Origin: Candidatus Desulfobacillus denitrificans
GTDB lineage: Bacteria > Pseudomonadota > Gammaproteobacteria > Burkholderiales > Rhodocyclaceae
DNA length: 64,000 nucleotides
Assembly (NCBI GenBank): GCA_017347485.1
Contig: AP021857.1
Span: 1,116,001-1,180,000 of the forward strand
Direction of reading: 5' to 3'
Shown here: piece after piece, positions 25,306 to 34,252 of the stretch
Layout: every line of letters begins with the position of its first letter
Numbering within the stretch: the first letter of the stretch is position 1
Notes under the pieces: generated by a model
The model's database searches: none
The model's input: only the letters and a program-made list of their open reading frames with translations
What the model was told of the DNA's origin: nothing
Position numbers and translations under genes: made by a program

Positions 25306-25533
25306 TCAGCGAGCCGGGAAAACGGTTTTGACAAGCCTGGCAGCCCTGCGCCTGCGTTGAGCGACTGCCCGCTCGTTCTCGCAAAACGCCGGGCAGTGTC
25401 CTGGCACCAGGCGAAAGACGATGTTGCCGTCGACTGCGCAGATGATCGTCTTGCACTTCGATGGCTTGCCGCCGTGGGTGCACTCCCAGCAACAGCGGGC
25501 GTCAGGGTCAAACGGCGCGACTTTCGTGAGCAT
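25306..25533 (-). CDS. Small cysteine-rich phage protein
   Basis: 75 aa with six cysteines (CCWECTHGG, CKTIIC, CPAFC), likely a small zinc-binding protein. Overlaps the 3' end of the GemA-like gene by 26 bp, as common in Mu early operons. The tail is basic. Function unknown. Confidence 0.6.
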   Translation of the reverse strand: MLTKVAPFDPDARCCWECTHGGKPSKCKTIICAVDGNIVFRLVPGHCPAFCENERAVAQRRRRAARLVKTVFPAR

Positions 25534-25969
25534 CTGTTGCCTTTCCAGCCTTGCGCCTCCGCGCCTTGGATGCGGCCCAGCCGTCGAGGGCGTTGATAAG
25601 AGCCGAAACGCCGTGCCGGTCGAGAAACCGGATGTTGTCCACCTTGGCGATGCGGCGGCACAGGGTCAATAGAGCGGGATCATTGAAGGCACCAGACAGG
25701 CCGCAATTCTTCGCGGCAGCCGTCACGGCGCGCAGCTGTGCTTGCGTCGGCCGATCCGGGCCGCTGCCGCCGGCCGGAATAGGTGCGGGTTGATCGAGGG
25801 CACCGAGATCGCGCAGCAGATCGGCGGCCAAGGACAACTGGCTGTCGCTGCATTCCGAGCAGCTGCGTTTGCTGGTGTGCTTTTCCAGCCAGGCGCGATA
25901 GGTGCCGTCATCCCAGCCCAGGCGTTTTACCGCCAAATGGATCATTGCATAGAGGCGGGCGCGGTTCAT
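25508..25969 (-). CDS. GemA/gp16-family early regulator
   Basis: 153 aa from the ATG at 25969. The opening RARLYAMIHLAVKRLGWDDGTYRAWLEKHT and the later RIAKVDNIRFLDRHGVSALINALDGW match the Mu gp16/GemA family, whose Mu member modulates host gene expression and DNA topology. Placed right after muB as in Mu-like phages. Confidence 0.85.
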   Translation of the reverse strand: MNRARLYAMIHLAVKRLGWDDGTYRAWLEKHTSKRSCSECSDSQLSLAADLLRDLGALDQPAPIPAGGSGPDRPTQAQLRAVTAAAKNCGLSGAFNDPALLTLCRRIAKVDNIRFLDRHGVSALINALDGWAASKARRRKAGKATDAHESRAV

Positions 25970-25970
25970 G

Positions 25971-26924
25971 TCATAGCCTCCCGACTTGCCGCGCAGTCTC
26001 AATCAATTCTGCCGCACTCGGTGCGGCATCGTCGCGCCCGGTCAGTTGGAGAAGCTTGGCCAGGCTACGCAGCCCGCCGCCGCTGCCAGGCCGCGCGGCG
26101 ATCTGCACGGCGGCCTTGCGCATAGGGGCGCCTGTGATGCCTTTCCAAGCCAGGAAGGCGTCAACGTCGGCCTCCGTGGTGGAGGGAAAATCAAATCGCA
26201 TGGTGCGGTTCGCCTGCGCGTCCCAGGTGTCGCGCTTGTTCCACACGGCGCCGCTGAAACCGGGGTTACCAACCATGACGATGGGCACGCCGGTTTCATC
26301 GTAAATATCGCGGGTGATGTCGACGGCGTTGCCCAGATAGTTGCACTCGTCGAGTATCAGGCAATCGCCGTCCCGGAGCGTCGAAACGATATCGTCCATC
26401 GCGGCCCCTTGCCTGCCGCCCTGCAATTCCGTCAATGCGGAGCGAATGCGCGCGAGCGCCCGCGTAGGGTTGCCGTCGATCTTGCCGAATTTGACGAATA
26501 CCGCGCCGGGGGTTTTGTACATCCGGGGATGGTCTTCGACATAGGCGCGAGCCGCTTCCGTTTTGCCGATGCCCACGCCGCCGGTGATGGCGATGATTTC
26601 GCGCTCCGAGTGCGCCCATTCGATCAGGTCATAAATCCGCTTGAAGGTTTTTGTATTGGCGCGGGGCTTGGCTGGCCGGGCAGCTTCTTCGTCCACAAGC
26701 CATGCGGCAAGGGCCGAAAGGGCATCCCTGTCGCGGCGGCTTGGATTGCGGTAATCGGATGGTTGGCGCTTCAGCAGGGTTCGCAGGTGCGTCTGCGGGA
26801 TGCCCGTTACGACTTGCAGCCGCTCAAGGGTGAAGCCGCCGGCAAGGCGCTTGTCGACGCGTTCCAGGGTGCCGAGGTCTTCGGCGCTGAAGCCGTCTTT
26901 CAGGGGTTTGATTTCTGCTATCAT
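25971..26924 (-). CDS. MuB-like AAA+ ATPase, target-DNA selector
   Basis: 317 aa. N-terminal DNA-binding helix region (FTLERLQVVTGIPQTHLRTLLKR), Walker A GGVGIGKTEAARA near residue 122, Walker B CLILDECNYLGNAVD near residue 195. It forms filaments on target DNA and stimulates the transposase. Its start overlaps the muA stop by 4 bp. Confidence 0.93.
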   Translation of the reverse strand: MIAEIKPLKDGFSAEDLGTLERVDKRLAGGFTLERLQVVTGIPQTHLRTLLKRQPSDYRNPSRRDRDALSALAAWLVDEEAARPAKPRANTKTFKRIYDLIEWAHSEREIIAITGGVGIGKTEAARAYVEDHPRMYKTPGAVFVKFGKIDGNPTRALARIRSALTELQGGRQGAAMDDIVSTLRDGDCLILDECNYLGNAVDITRDIYDETGVPIVMVGNPGFSGAVWNKRDTWDAQANRTMRFDFPSTTEADVDAFLAWKGITGAPMRKAAVQIAARPGSGGGLRSLAKLLQLTGRDDAAPSAAELIETARQVGRL

Positions 26925-29269
26925 GATTCATTCGTTTCCTTTTCATGGTTGATGGGGGAGCGGGTAGACAGTGCGGCAAGAACATCGGAGCCCGGCGCAT
27001 CGGCGGATGCGTCGGGCTTCGGCGTTTTCGGAGATCCCCGTGCGGCAATAAGGTCGGCAATGTGCGGCTTGAGCTGTGCCGGCGCAACTGGCTGCGCCAA
27101 GCGGGGGAAAATCTCGCGGATTTCGCCGTGGGGGTCGACGTATTCGCCGGGTGTCAGGCGGGCAGGTTGCGAGGCGGGCAGGTTGTCGGCGCGCTTGATT
27201 GCTTTCGCGGTTTGCCGCAATTCGCCGTCAAGCATGATCGGCATGCCTTCCGGGATTTGAGGCGGGGCCGGTAGGGCGGTATTGTGGCGGGCAACTTCGG
27301 CCATCAAGTCCACGCGTGGCGCACTTTCCTTGAGGCGGCGAATTTCGGCGTTTTGCAGCCCTACGCGTCGGCCCTGTTCGACTGCACCGGCCTTGTCCAT
27401 TGGGTGATATGAAATCGATTTCCGGATCAGTACATACTTGTCAGCGGCATCGATGTAGAGGGCAAAGCGGTCATCCCATTTGGCGAACTGTACTTCGATC
27501 ATTTGACCGATCATGGGTATCAGCGCATCGTCGTAGTACCATTCATCGCCGCAGCGAATGCCGCCTGTATGCACTCGCACGCGCTCCGAGTCGGCGAAGG
27601 CGGCGAGTAGGATTTCCGGCCCGGCTTCGATAGGGCGCCATCCGGCTTCGATGGCATCGCGCCAACGCTCATTGGGCGATTTGCCTTCCATCGTGCCGCC
27701 CTGTTTTTCGTTGCGGTAGAAAGCGACCGCTTCGGCGTAGTCCCGCTGAAATTCCTCCCATGTGCCGGGGTAGGGTTTCGGCGCTTCGCCTAGCTTGTGC
27801 GTGCGCTTTCTCATGCGGTCGCCACCGACATAACCGGGGATCGCCGCAGTGAATTTGCTGAGGGCGGCGAACATGCCTTCGATTGCCTTGGCGGGCGCGT
27901 TATGCGGCCTGGCGCGAGTGACGGCCGGTAGCGCCGCCGGTGCATCGGCGCTCACGCCGGCAGATGCGTCAATTTCATCTGCGCTGCGAAGATGAAACTG
28001 GAAAGAATGCCACGCTTCGACCAACCCTTGCAGCGTCCTGAATCCTTCCACCCACGACCCGAATTTGTATTCGCTGCCGTTGTCGAGATAGAGGGCGCGC
28101 GGCAGGCCCCACTTCTGCACCATATCAACGAAAGACTGCACGATATGTGCCTGAGTGATGCCGCGCCGCTTGGGCAGCAGTACTAGTGAGTAGAAAAAAT
28201 CATTTGTCGCAAGATCGAGCCAGGCAATCATGCGGGCAGTGGCGATGCTGCCGTCTTCGCGGCGGATGTAGACGTCATCGGGGTGCACGTCGCCAATGAC
28301 GATATCTAGGGGGCGCAAGCTTTCGCGGCTACGCTGAATGCGCGGCGTGAAATGATCGTGGAAGCCCTTGGCGTCCCTTTCCTTGACCGACACAAGCTGG
28401 CATTCCTTGTGCTGCCGCACCAGGTGCAAGCCGGGAGTGCATAGCTCTGGTGTCGCGTTGTTCCAACCCGCCGCGCGGGACAACTCGGTGAGCTTGGTTG
28501 ACGCAAGGCTATTGATCTTGTTTTCGCTGCCTGCGCCGCTGCGCCACAGTCCGCGAATGTAGGTTTCGATCTCTGCCGCGATGCGGTGTTTTTCTGTTCT
28601 TGGCAAGGGACAAGCATCATCCCATTGCCGGTTGACGCACTGCCGACGCCGGCCGCGATCCGCTCGGGGCGGGCGTGCAAGTGCTTTTTCGTTGCCGCGC
28701 TCGATTTCGGCAAGCCAAGCGCGAAGCGTACTGAGCGCGATTTTCTTGCGCCCTCCGTTCAATCCCGGCTGCGGTGTCGTGGCGATCTCACGCAGCATGG
28801 ATGCGCGGCCTCGGCTGCGTTTCTTGTAGGCTAGGGCTGGGGCGATGATGGAAAGTTTCCATTGCCGCTCGGCGACGCGGCGGCCGATGTTGGTATCGAT
28901 AATGACGGACGCGGGTAACGTGATGGGTTCCGCATTCGGTGAAGCTAGGGCACCAGGGTTCCGCCTGTGCCAAATGGCGCGCAAATTGTCGGGTAAGCTA
29001 GGAATATAGACTTTTAACGATTTTCCGCCCTGCCCGCCCTCACCCTCGATAGCGCTCACTTCAAGGTGCTGCTTGCACCAGGTGCCGCCGTTGAGGCATA
29101 CGACTGCCGCTTTTCTTGCCGCTCGCTCGCTGATGCTTGCGAGCGCGGCGAACTGGGGTATGCCAAGCCACAGCTCATTCGATACCGGCTCGCCACCAGT
29201 TGAAAGAGATGTTTGCCTTTGTGCTGAGATTAGGCTTGTTGCCGCGCTATCCATTGACGATTTCTCCAT
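26921..29269 (-). CDS. MuA-like DDE transposase
   Basis: 782 aa, longer than Mu A (663). N-terminal winged-helix region (LWLGIPQFAALASISERAARKAAVV), then the integrase core. Candidate catalytic residues are Asp in LDIVIGDVHPDD, Asp in ALYLDNGSEYK and Glu in PAKAIEGMFA, in correct order. The C-terminal part includes the Mu-type barrel and a tail of low complexity (about residues 720-782). Frame intact, so the element might still transpose with its MuB. Confidence 0.93.
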   Translation of the reverse strand: MEKSSMDSAATSLISAQRQTSLSTGGEPVSNELWLGIPQFAALASISERAARKAAVVCLNGGTWCKQHLEVSAIEGEGGQGGKSLKVYIPSLPDNLRAIWHRRNPGALASPNAEPITLPASVIIDTNIGRRVAERQWKLSIIAPALAYKKRSRGRASMLREIATTPQPGLNGGRKKIALSTLRAWLAEIERGNEKALARPPRADRGRRRQCVNRQWDDACPLPRTEKHRIAAEIETYIRGLWRSGAGSENKINSLASTKLTELSRAAGWNNATPELCTPGLHLVRQHKECQLVSVKERDAKGFHDHFTPRIQRSRESLRPLDIVIGDVHPDDVYIRREDGSIATARMIAWLDLATNDFFYSLVLLPKRRGITQAHIVQSFVDMVQKWGLPRALYLDNGSEYKFGSWVEGFRTLQGLVEAWHSFQFHLRSADEIDASAGVSADAPAALPAVTRARPHNAPAKAIEGMFAALSKFTAAIPGYVGGDRMRKRTHKLGEAPKPYPGTWEEFQRDYAEAVAFYRNEKQGGTMEGKSPNERWRDAIEAGWRPIEAGPEILLAAFADSERVRVHTGGIRCGDEWYYDDALIPMIGQMIEVQFAKWDDRFALYIDAADKYVLIRKSISYHPMDKAGAVEQGRRVGLQNAEIRRLKESAPRVDLMAEVARHNTALPAPPQIPEGMPIMLDGELRQTAKAIKRADNLPASQPARLTPGEYVDPHGEIREIFPRLAQPVAPAQLKPHIADLIAARGSPKTPKPDASADAPGSDVLAALSTRSPINHEKETNES

Positions 29270-29456
29270 CTTTCACTCCAAGCAGCACAGCAGCACGGTG
29301 CGATTCACCGATACGGCATTTCAGGCGACCAGATAGAACGGCACAAACGAGGCGCGGATGCAGGTTGTGTTGTCGAGCGAAGGAGGCAACACTGATGCCA
29401 CGCCTATCCAGCTCTTCCCGCGCTTGTTCAAGTGTCAACACGGCCTCGTTTCGCAT
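29247..29456 (-). CDS. Ner/Nlp-like small DNA-binding regulator
   Basis: 69 aa; LDRRGISVASFARQHNLHPRLVCAVLSGRLKCR is a compact helix-turn-helix of the Ner type. In Mu, Ner represses early transcription after induction. First gene of the leftward early operon; its end overlaps the muA start by 23 bp. Confidence 0.75.
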   Translation of the reverse strand: MRNEAVLTLEQAREELDRRGISVASFARQHNLHPRLVCAVLSGRLKCRIGESHRAAVLLGVKDGEIVNG

Positions 29457-29514
29457 TCGCCTTCCTCCTGATAATATGAAGAAATATTAGGAATGATGCG
29501 GAACAAATGGGGCG
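29457..29514. promoter_or_regulatory. Divergent operator region between Ner-like and repressor genes
   Basis: A 58-bp AT-rich spacer (ATAATATGAAGAAATATTAG) between the two divergent regulators, containing the short dyad AATATGAAGAAATATT. Expected site of the lysis-lysogeny switch; operator borders not resolved. Confidence 0.5.
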
Positions 29515-30090
29515 ATGTCAATGAAAAAACAAGCTGAAAAGAATAAATATGGGGAACGAATAAGGGATTTGAGGGAAAAAATGGGGCTTTCCCAAGGGAA
29601 TTTCGCTGATGTGGCAGGGGTGACAGCAAGAGCGCAGCGCAATTACGAAGCGGGGCTGCGAACGCCCAATATCAGGTATTTGGAATCGCTTGCTGAAGTC
29701 GGGCGCGTGGACGTTGGTTACATTCTGACCGGGGTGATGACCAATGAATTCGACATGAACGAGGCTAAAGCATTCCGATGGCTTGCTAAGAGCCTTGGGC
29801 TTGATACTGGTTTTCAGATTGCGGCGACAACCGCGTTTTACAGGCTTAGCGAGGTAGGTTTTGACAATGCGGCGCTTGATAGCGAGCTCGATGCCCTACT
29901 CGCGCTATACAAGGTTGCCGTGATCGATGCCCAGCTTCTCTCCGGCATCATTGAATCAGTAGAAAAACTGGCCCCTTCCATTGACCCCAGGAAAAAAGCC
30001 GGAGTCGTTACATTGCTCTACCGCTCATTTAGAGGTGCTGGCAGGATTGATGAAAAAGCGGTAATCGAGGCGGTCGAATTGACGAAATAA
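29515..30090 (+). CDS. Phage repressor, XRE-family HTH
   Basis: 191 aa. N-terminal XRE helix-turn-helix (IRDLREKMGLSQGNFADVAGVTARAQRNYEAGLRTP, residues about 16-52) and a helical C-terminal domain. Divergent from the early operon like the Mu c repressor. GC is clearly lower than the flanking chromosome. An alternative start is the ATG at 29521. Confidence 0.88.
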   Translation: MSMKKQAEKNKYGERIRDLREKMGLSQGNFADVAGVTARAQRNYEAGLRTPNIRYLESLAEVGRVDVGYILTGVMTNEFDMNEAKAFRWLAKSLGLDTGFQIAATTAFYRLSEVGFDNAALDSELDALLALYKVAVIDAQLLSGIIESVEKLAPSIDPRKKAGVVTLLYRSFRGAGRIDEKAVIEAVELTK

Positions 30091-30365
30091 CCATCTCTCG
30101 CAGCGCAGCATTTTGTGTCTATGCTTTCAACATGCTGGTTCCTTTCAGGCTCCTTTCCCTCCCGTTAAACGGTTCCTTTCCCTCCATAAATCCCTCTCGC
30201 TGTTCTGCTAATGAGCTTCCCGGTTTCCTACCCTCTCGATCCATTGCTGGAGCGATAACCGACTGAACTATTGCGCATTTCGATCATTCTTGGGCAATTC
30301 TCAAGCGCTTTTGTCCATTTTTGCATTCCCGCCCTAAAAGGCAAAAATTCAGACGAATCAAACCC

Positions 30366-30408
30366 CAACGCCAGAATAATTCCTTGGCGAACACCAGAAT
30401 ATTGTCTA
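30366..30408. repeat. Transposase-site-like repeats at the right end of the prophage
   Basis: Read on the minus strand: CAAGGAATTATTCTGGCGTT and, outside it, CAATATTCTGGTGTT. These match the three repeats at 22198-22261 in inverse orientation. The rest of the gene-free stretch 30091-30365 is AT-rich and shows no gene; a weaker related site may be present near 30290. Confidence 0.72.
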
Positions 30409-30422
30409 CCCCCCTAGCGGCC

Positions 30423-31334
30423 CTACCCCTGAAAGCGGGGTTTTGCCGGTTCGTCGATGGCGTACAGGGCGGGCTGGAAAAGCTCGGGCTGGAGGGTGGC
30501 GTGCCCGATTTCAAAATCCGCGTTCAGCAATTCCGTCAGCGCGGCGAGGAGGCGCGGCCAGGCCTCGAGGTCGCGCACGACCACATGCGCCGAGAGCGCG
30601 ACCCGGCGCGAGGAGAGCGACCATATATGGAGGTCGTGCACCGAGACGATGCCGTCGATCGACGCCATGCGGCGGCCGACTTCCGGCAAGGTCAGTCCCG
30701 GCGGCACGCCTTCGAGCAGGGCATGCACCGCCTCGCGCGCCAGGCGCAGGGTGGAGGCGAGGATCAGCGCACAGATGAACAGGGAGAGCAGCGGGTCGGC
30801 CGGCGTCCAGCCGGTGAACTGGATGACCAGGCCGGAGGCGAGCGCCGCCACCGAGCCGAGCAGGTCGCCCAGCACGTGGAGCAGGGCGGCGCGCGTGTTC
30901 AGGGTTTCCTCGCCGTGCGCCAGCAGCCAGGCGACGCCGACGTTGACCAGCAGGCCGACGACGGCGACGGCCGTCACCACCATGCCCTGCACCGGCACGG
31001 GATGCAGCAGGCGGTCGAGCGCGCTCCAGGCGATGCCGAGGATCACCGCCAGCATGAAGCCGGCGTTGCCGAGCGCGGCGAGGATCTCGATGCGCTGCAG
31101 GCCGAAGCTGAGGCGGTGCGTCGGCGGGCGCCGCGCCGCCCAGGCGGCGGCCGCCGCCAGCGCCAGGGCCAGCGCGTCGGTGAGCATGTGGCCGGCGTCC
31201 GAGAGCAGCGCCAGCGAGCCGGCCCACCAGCCGGCGCCGGCCTCGACGCCGGCATACAGCAAGGTGACGGCGAGCGCCAGCGGCAGATAGGCGGCGTGGC
31301 CGTGATGGTGGTCGTGGGCGTGGTCGTGCGCCAT
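30423..31334 (-). CDS. Cation diffusion facilitator (Zn/Co/Cd exporter)
   Basis: 303 aa starting MAHDHAHDHHHGHAAYL, a His-rich metal-binding N-terminus. About six membrane segments with the transport-site residues in LLSDAGHMLTDALAL (helix II HxxxD) and LLHVLGDLLGSVAAL (helix V HxxxD). A cytoplasmic C-terminal domain with VHDLHIWSLSS follows. CzcD-like efflux pump of the inner membrane. Its stop is about 15 bp from the prophage end; 2 bp separate it from ackA upstream. Confidence 0.92.
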   Translation of the reverse strand: MAHDHAHDHHHGHAAYLPLALAVTLLYAGVEAGAGWWAGSLALLSDAGHMLTDALALALAAAAAWAARRPPTHRLSFGLQRIEILAALGNAGFMLAVILGIAWSALDRLLHPVPVQGMVVTAVAVVGLLVNVGVAWLLAHGEETLNTRAALLHVLGDLLGSVAALASGLVIQFTGWTPADPLLSLFICALILASTLRLAREAVHALLEGVPPGLTLPEVGRRMASIDGIVSVHDLHIWSLSSRRVALSAHVVVRDLEAWPRLLAALTELLNADFEIGHATLQPELFQPALYAIDEPAKPRFQG

Positions 31335-31336
31335 GC

Positions 31337-32530
31337 TCACTGCACCAGCGCCGCGGCGTGCTGCGCGATCATCCATTCCTCGTTGGTGGGCAGGACGAGG
31401 ACGTCGACCGGGCTGTCCGGCGCGGAGATGCGCGTGGCGTGGCGGGCGTTGGCGGCGTCGTCCAGCCGCACGCCGAGCCATTCGGCCCGGCGGCAGACCT
31501 GTTCGCGCACCGGCGCGGCATGTTCGCCGATGCCGGCGGTGAACACCAGGGCGTCGAGTCCGCCCAGGGCCGCCGCCAGCGAGCCCAGCTCGCGCGCGAT
31601 GCGGTAGCAGAACAGCTCGACCGCCTCGGCCGCCTCGGCCGCCGGACTGGCGAGCAGTGCGCGCATGTCCTGGCTGATGCCGGAGACGCCGAGCAGCCCC
31701 GATTCCTTGTAGAGCAGCCGGTTCAACCCGGCCGCGTCGAGTTGCCGGAACTCCATCAGGTGCAGCAGCACGCCCGGATCGATGGCGCCGCAGCGCGTGC
31801 CCATCATGAGGCCGTCGAGCGCGGTGAAGCCCATCGTCGTGGCGACGCTTTTTCGCTCCTGCATGGCGCACATCGAGGCGCCGTTGCCGAGGTGGGCGAC
31901 GACGACGCGGCCGTCGGCCTTCGCGCCGAGATGCTGCGGCAGCACGCGGGCGATGTATTCGTAGGAGAGGCCGTGGAAGCCGTAGCGCTTGATGCCGGCC
32001 TCGGAGAGGCGGCGCGGCAGGGCGAAGCGGCGCGCCAGCGCCGGCTGCGTCATGTGGAAGGCGGTGTCGAAGCAGGCCACCTGCGGCACGCCGGGCAGAA
32101 GCCGCGTGAGGGCGCGGATGCCGGCGACGTTGTGCGGCTGGTGCAGCGGCGCCAGCGGGACGAAGCCGGCCAGCGCCTCGACGTCGGCGGGCGCGAGCGC
32201 CACCGGCGCGGCGTAGCGGTCGGCGCCGTGCACGACGCGGTGGCCGACCGCGGCGACCGGCCGGCCGCTGTCGTGCTCGCGCAGCCACTGCACGAGGAAG
32301 TCCAGCGTGCGATGGTGCTGCGTGTCGGCGGGCAGGCCGGCCAGTTCGACAAAAGTCAGTTCCGCCGGCACGGCGCCGCCGGCGTCCTGCGCCTTCAGGC
32401 GCGGCTGCGCGCCGATGCCGTCGATCTCGCCGCGCAGCCGCGCCTGCGGTCGCAGCGGCTCGCCGCGCTCGAAGAGGGCGAACTTGATGCTCGAGGAGCC
32501 GGCGTTGATGGTGAGGATGGCGTCGGTCAC
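31337..32530 (-). CDS. ackA: Acetate kinase (acetate/propionate kinase)
   Basis: 397 aa from the GTG at 32530. ASKHA-fold motifs are visible: LTINAGSSSIKFALF at the start, GHRVVHGADRY, FDTAFH, YGFHGLSYEYIA, VAHLGNGASMCA and FTAGIGEHA. It interconverts acyl phosphate and ATP, acting with the phosphotransacetylase fusion encoded just upstream. One 24-bp motif copy lies in the coding region. Confidence 0.94.
   Translation of the reverse strand: MTDAILTINAGSSSIKFALFERGEPLRPQARLRGEIDGIGAQPRLKAQDAGGAVPAELTFVELAGLPADTQHHRTLDFLVQWLREHDSGRPVAAVGHRVVHGADRYAAPVALAPADVEALAGFVPLAPLHQPHNVAGIRALTRLLPGVPQVACFDTAFHMTQPALARRFALPRRLSEAGIKRYGFHGLSYEYIARVLPQHLGAKADGRVVVAHLGNGASMCAMQERKSVATTMGFTALDGLMMGTRCGAIDPGVLLHLMEFRQLDAAGLNRLLYKESGLLGVSGISQDMRALLASPAAEAAEAVELFCYRIARELGSLAAALGGLDALVFTAGIGEHAAPVREQVCRRAEWLGVRLDDAANARHATRISAPDSPVDVLVLPTNEEWMIAQHAAALVQ
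32352..32375 (+). repeat. 24-bp bipartite motif, copy 5
   Basis: AAAGTCAGT, spacer TCCGCCGGC, ACGGCG, exact; on the strand opposite to the ackA coding sense, where the gene reads ...PAELTFV.... Confidence 0.78.
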
Positions 32531-32599
32531 AGGAACACCTTCCCTCCGCCCCCTGCCCCACGGTCGGCTTTGCACAGCCGACCGGCTCGGGTGGCGCGG

Positions 32600-32716
32600 A
32601 GCGGTGCTCCGCGAAACCCCACCCTCGCCCCAGGGAAGGGGGTGACGGCGGTTCGCCGCCGGCGCGGCTCCACCATGTCGTACGCTGCGCTCCCTTGGGG
32701 CGGCCCGGCGGGAGCG
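32600..32716 (-). repeat. About 110-bp interspersed repeat (copy related to 54912-55018)
   Basis: Read on the minus strand it starts TGAGCGCTCCCG right at the stop of the maoC-pta gene and contains GGCGGCGAACCGCCGTCACC and a GC-rich palindromic tail. The same order of segments occurs at 54912-55018. Further small palindromes fill 32540-32600. It occupies the spacer between two operon genes. Confidence 0.7.
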
Positions 32717-32717
32717 C

Positions 32718-34121
32718 TCATTTCGCGGCTTTCCGCTTGGCGTGGGCCATGAGCAAGGCGATGGCGCAGGAGGCGGCGCGGGTCTCGGCGGTGTCGGCGC
32801 GGCTGGTCAGCACGATCGGCACCCGTGCCCCGACCACCACGCCGGTCATCAGCGCCTCGGCGAGGTACTCGAGCTGCTTGGCCAGCATGTTGCCCGATTC
32901 GAGGTCGGGCACCACCAGGATGTCGGCGCGGCCGGCCACGGCGGAGAGGATGCCCTTGGTCTTGGCGGCGACGATGGAAATGGCGTTGTCGAAGGCCAGC
33001 GGCCCGTCGAGCACGCCGCCGGCGATCTGGCCGCGGTCGGCCATCTTGCACAGCGCGGCGGCATCGAGCGTGCTGCGCATCTTCGGCGTGACGGTCTCGA
33101 CGGCGGCGAGGATGGCCACCTTCGGCTCGACGATGCCGAGCACGATCGCCAGGTCGATGGCGTTTCGCACGATGTCGGCCTTGCATTCGAGGTCGGGCTC
33201 GATGTTGATGGCGGCGTCGGTGATGAGCAGCGGCTTCGGGTAGGTCGGCACGTCGGCGAGGAAGACGTGGCTGATGCGCCGCGCCGTGCGCAGGCCGGTG
33301 GCGGCGTCGACCACCGCGCCCATCAGCTCGTCGGTGTGCAGCGAGCCCTTCATGAGCGCCTCGGCGCGGCCTTCGCGCACCAGCGCCACCGCGCGGTCGG
33401 CCGCGGCATGGCTGTGCTCGACGTCGAGGATGGCGACGCCGGCGAGGTCCACGCCTTGCTGTTCGGCCACCGCGAGGATCTTCGCCTTCGGGCCGACCAG
33501 GGTCGGGATGATGAGGCCGGCCTGGGTGGCCTCGACCACGCCGAGCAGGGACTCCTTGTCGCAGGGGTGCACCACGGCCATCGGGATCGCGGCGAGGCCG
33601 CGGGTGCGTTCGAGCAGATGCTGGTAGCGCGCCTCGCGGTCGAGCAGGGTGACTTCCGGCAGCTCGACGCGCGGACGCTTGACCTTCTCGGTCGGCGCCA
33701 GCACCTCGGCCGTACCGCGAATCACCTTCTGGCCGTCCTGGTTGGTGCACACGCAGTCGAAGAGGATGTGGTGGTTGTGGTCGAACTTGCGCGTCGCCGT
33801 CAGCGTCACGGTGATGGTGTCGCCGAGGCCGACCGGGCGCGAGAAGTGCAGCGTCTGGTCGATGTAGATGGTGCCGGGTCCGGGAAACTGGGTGCCGAGC
33901 ACGGTGGAGATCAGCGCGCCGCCCCACATGCCGTGGGCGATCACCTCGCGGAACATGCCGCTCTTGGCGTACTCGGGATCGACGTGGGCGGGGTTGACGT
34001 CGCCCGACATGATGGCGAAGAGCTGGATGTCCTGCGGCCTGAGGGTGCGCACCAGGGTGGCGCTGTCGCCGACCTGGATCTCGTCGAAGGTGCGGTTCTC
34101 GATGTACTCCATGGCGTTCAT
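32718..34121 (-). CDS. MaoC-domain/phosphate acetyl(butyryl)transferase fusion
   Basis: 467 aa. Residues about 1-150 are a MaoC hot-dog domain (FDEIQVGDSATLVRTLRPQDIQLFAIMSGDVNPAHVDPEYA, GMWGGALIS). The remainder is a Pta/Ptb catalytic domain (VGPKAKILAV, LMKGSLHTDELMGAV, ITDAAINIEPDL, ADILVVPDLESGNMLAKQL). Families of this fusion are annotated as bifunctional enoyl-CoA hydratase/phosphate acetyltransferase. With acetate kinase it would convert acyl-CoA to acylate plus ATP, or the reverse for acetate assimilation. Substrate chain length is not known. Confidence 0.92.
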   Translation of the reverse strand: MNAMEYIENRTFDEIQVGDSATLVRTLRPQDIQLFAIMSGDVNPAHVDPEYAKSGMFREVIAHGMWGGALISTVLGTQFPGPGTIYIDQTLHFSRPVGLGDTITVTLTATRKFDHNHHILFDCVCTNQDGQKVIRGTAEVLAPTEKVKRPRVELPEVTLLDREARYQHLLERTRGLAAIPMAVVHPCDKESLLGVVEATQAGLIIPTLVGPKAKILAVAEQQGVDLAGVAILDVEHSHAAADRAVALVREGRAEALMKGSLHTDELMGAVVDAATGLRTARRISHVFLADVPTYPKPLLITDAAINIEPDLECKADIVRNAIDLAIVLGIVEPKVAILAAVETVTPKMRSTLDAAALCKMADRGQIAGGVLDGPLAFDNAISIVAAKTKGILSAVAGRADILVVPDLESGNMLAKQLEYLAEALMTGVVVGARVPIVLTSRADTAETRAASCAIALLMAHAKRKAAK

Positions 34122-34252
34122 GGCGGCTCTCTGGTTGGGTGATTTTTGCGAATTTATCCTGCGGCGGGGGCAAGGTCATTGCGCCGCATCAAAATTGAGC
34201 GACAAGATGATACCGCGCCTCCGGGCTGCCGGCCGGCGCCGGCACGCAGCGG

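Larger units (their letters stand above)
22160..30410 (-). mobile_element. Defective Mu-like transposable prophage (approximate ends)
   Basis: An 8-kb island inserted between nrdJ and a CDF transporter gene. Early genes run leftwards (Ner-like, MuA, MuB, GemA-type, small ORFs, Mor) with the repressor divergent. After Mor only a protease/scaffold-like gene and two small genes remain, so the head, tail, portal and lysis block is absent. Clusters of about 20-bp repeats in inverted orientation lie at 22198-22261 and 30366-30408 and probably are transposase-binding ends. Exact termini and target duplication could not be fixed. None of the ten 24-bp motifs falls inside. Confidence 0.88.

Noticed and set aside
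26921..29269. Ordinary insertion sequence transposase
   Set aside because: The following MuB-type ATPase, GemA-type gene, Mor and divergent repressor show a Mu-like phage origin.
30366..30425. Target-site duplication of the prophage
   Set aside because: No matching 5-bp direct repeat could be paired between the left and right flanks at any convincing terminus.
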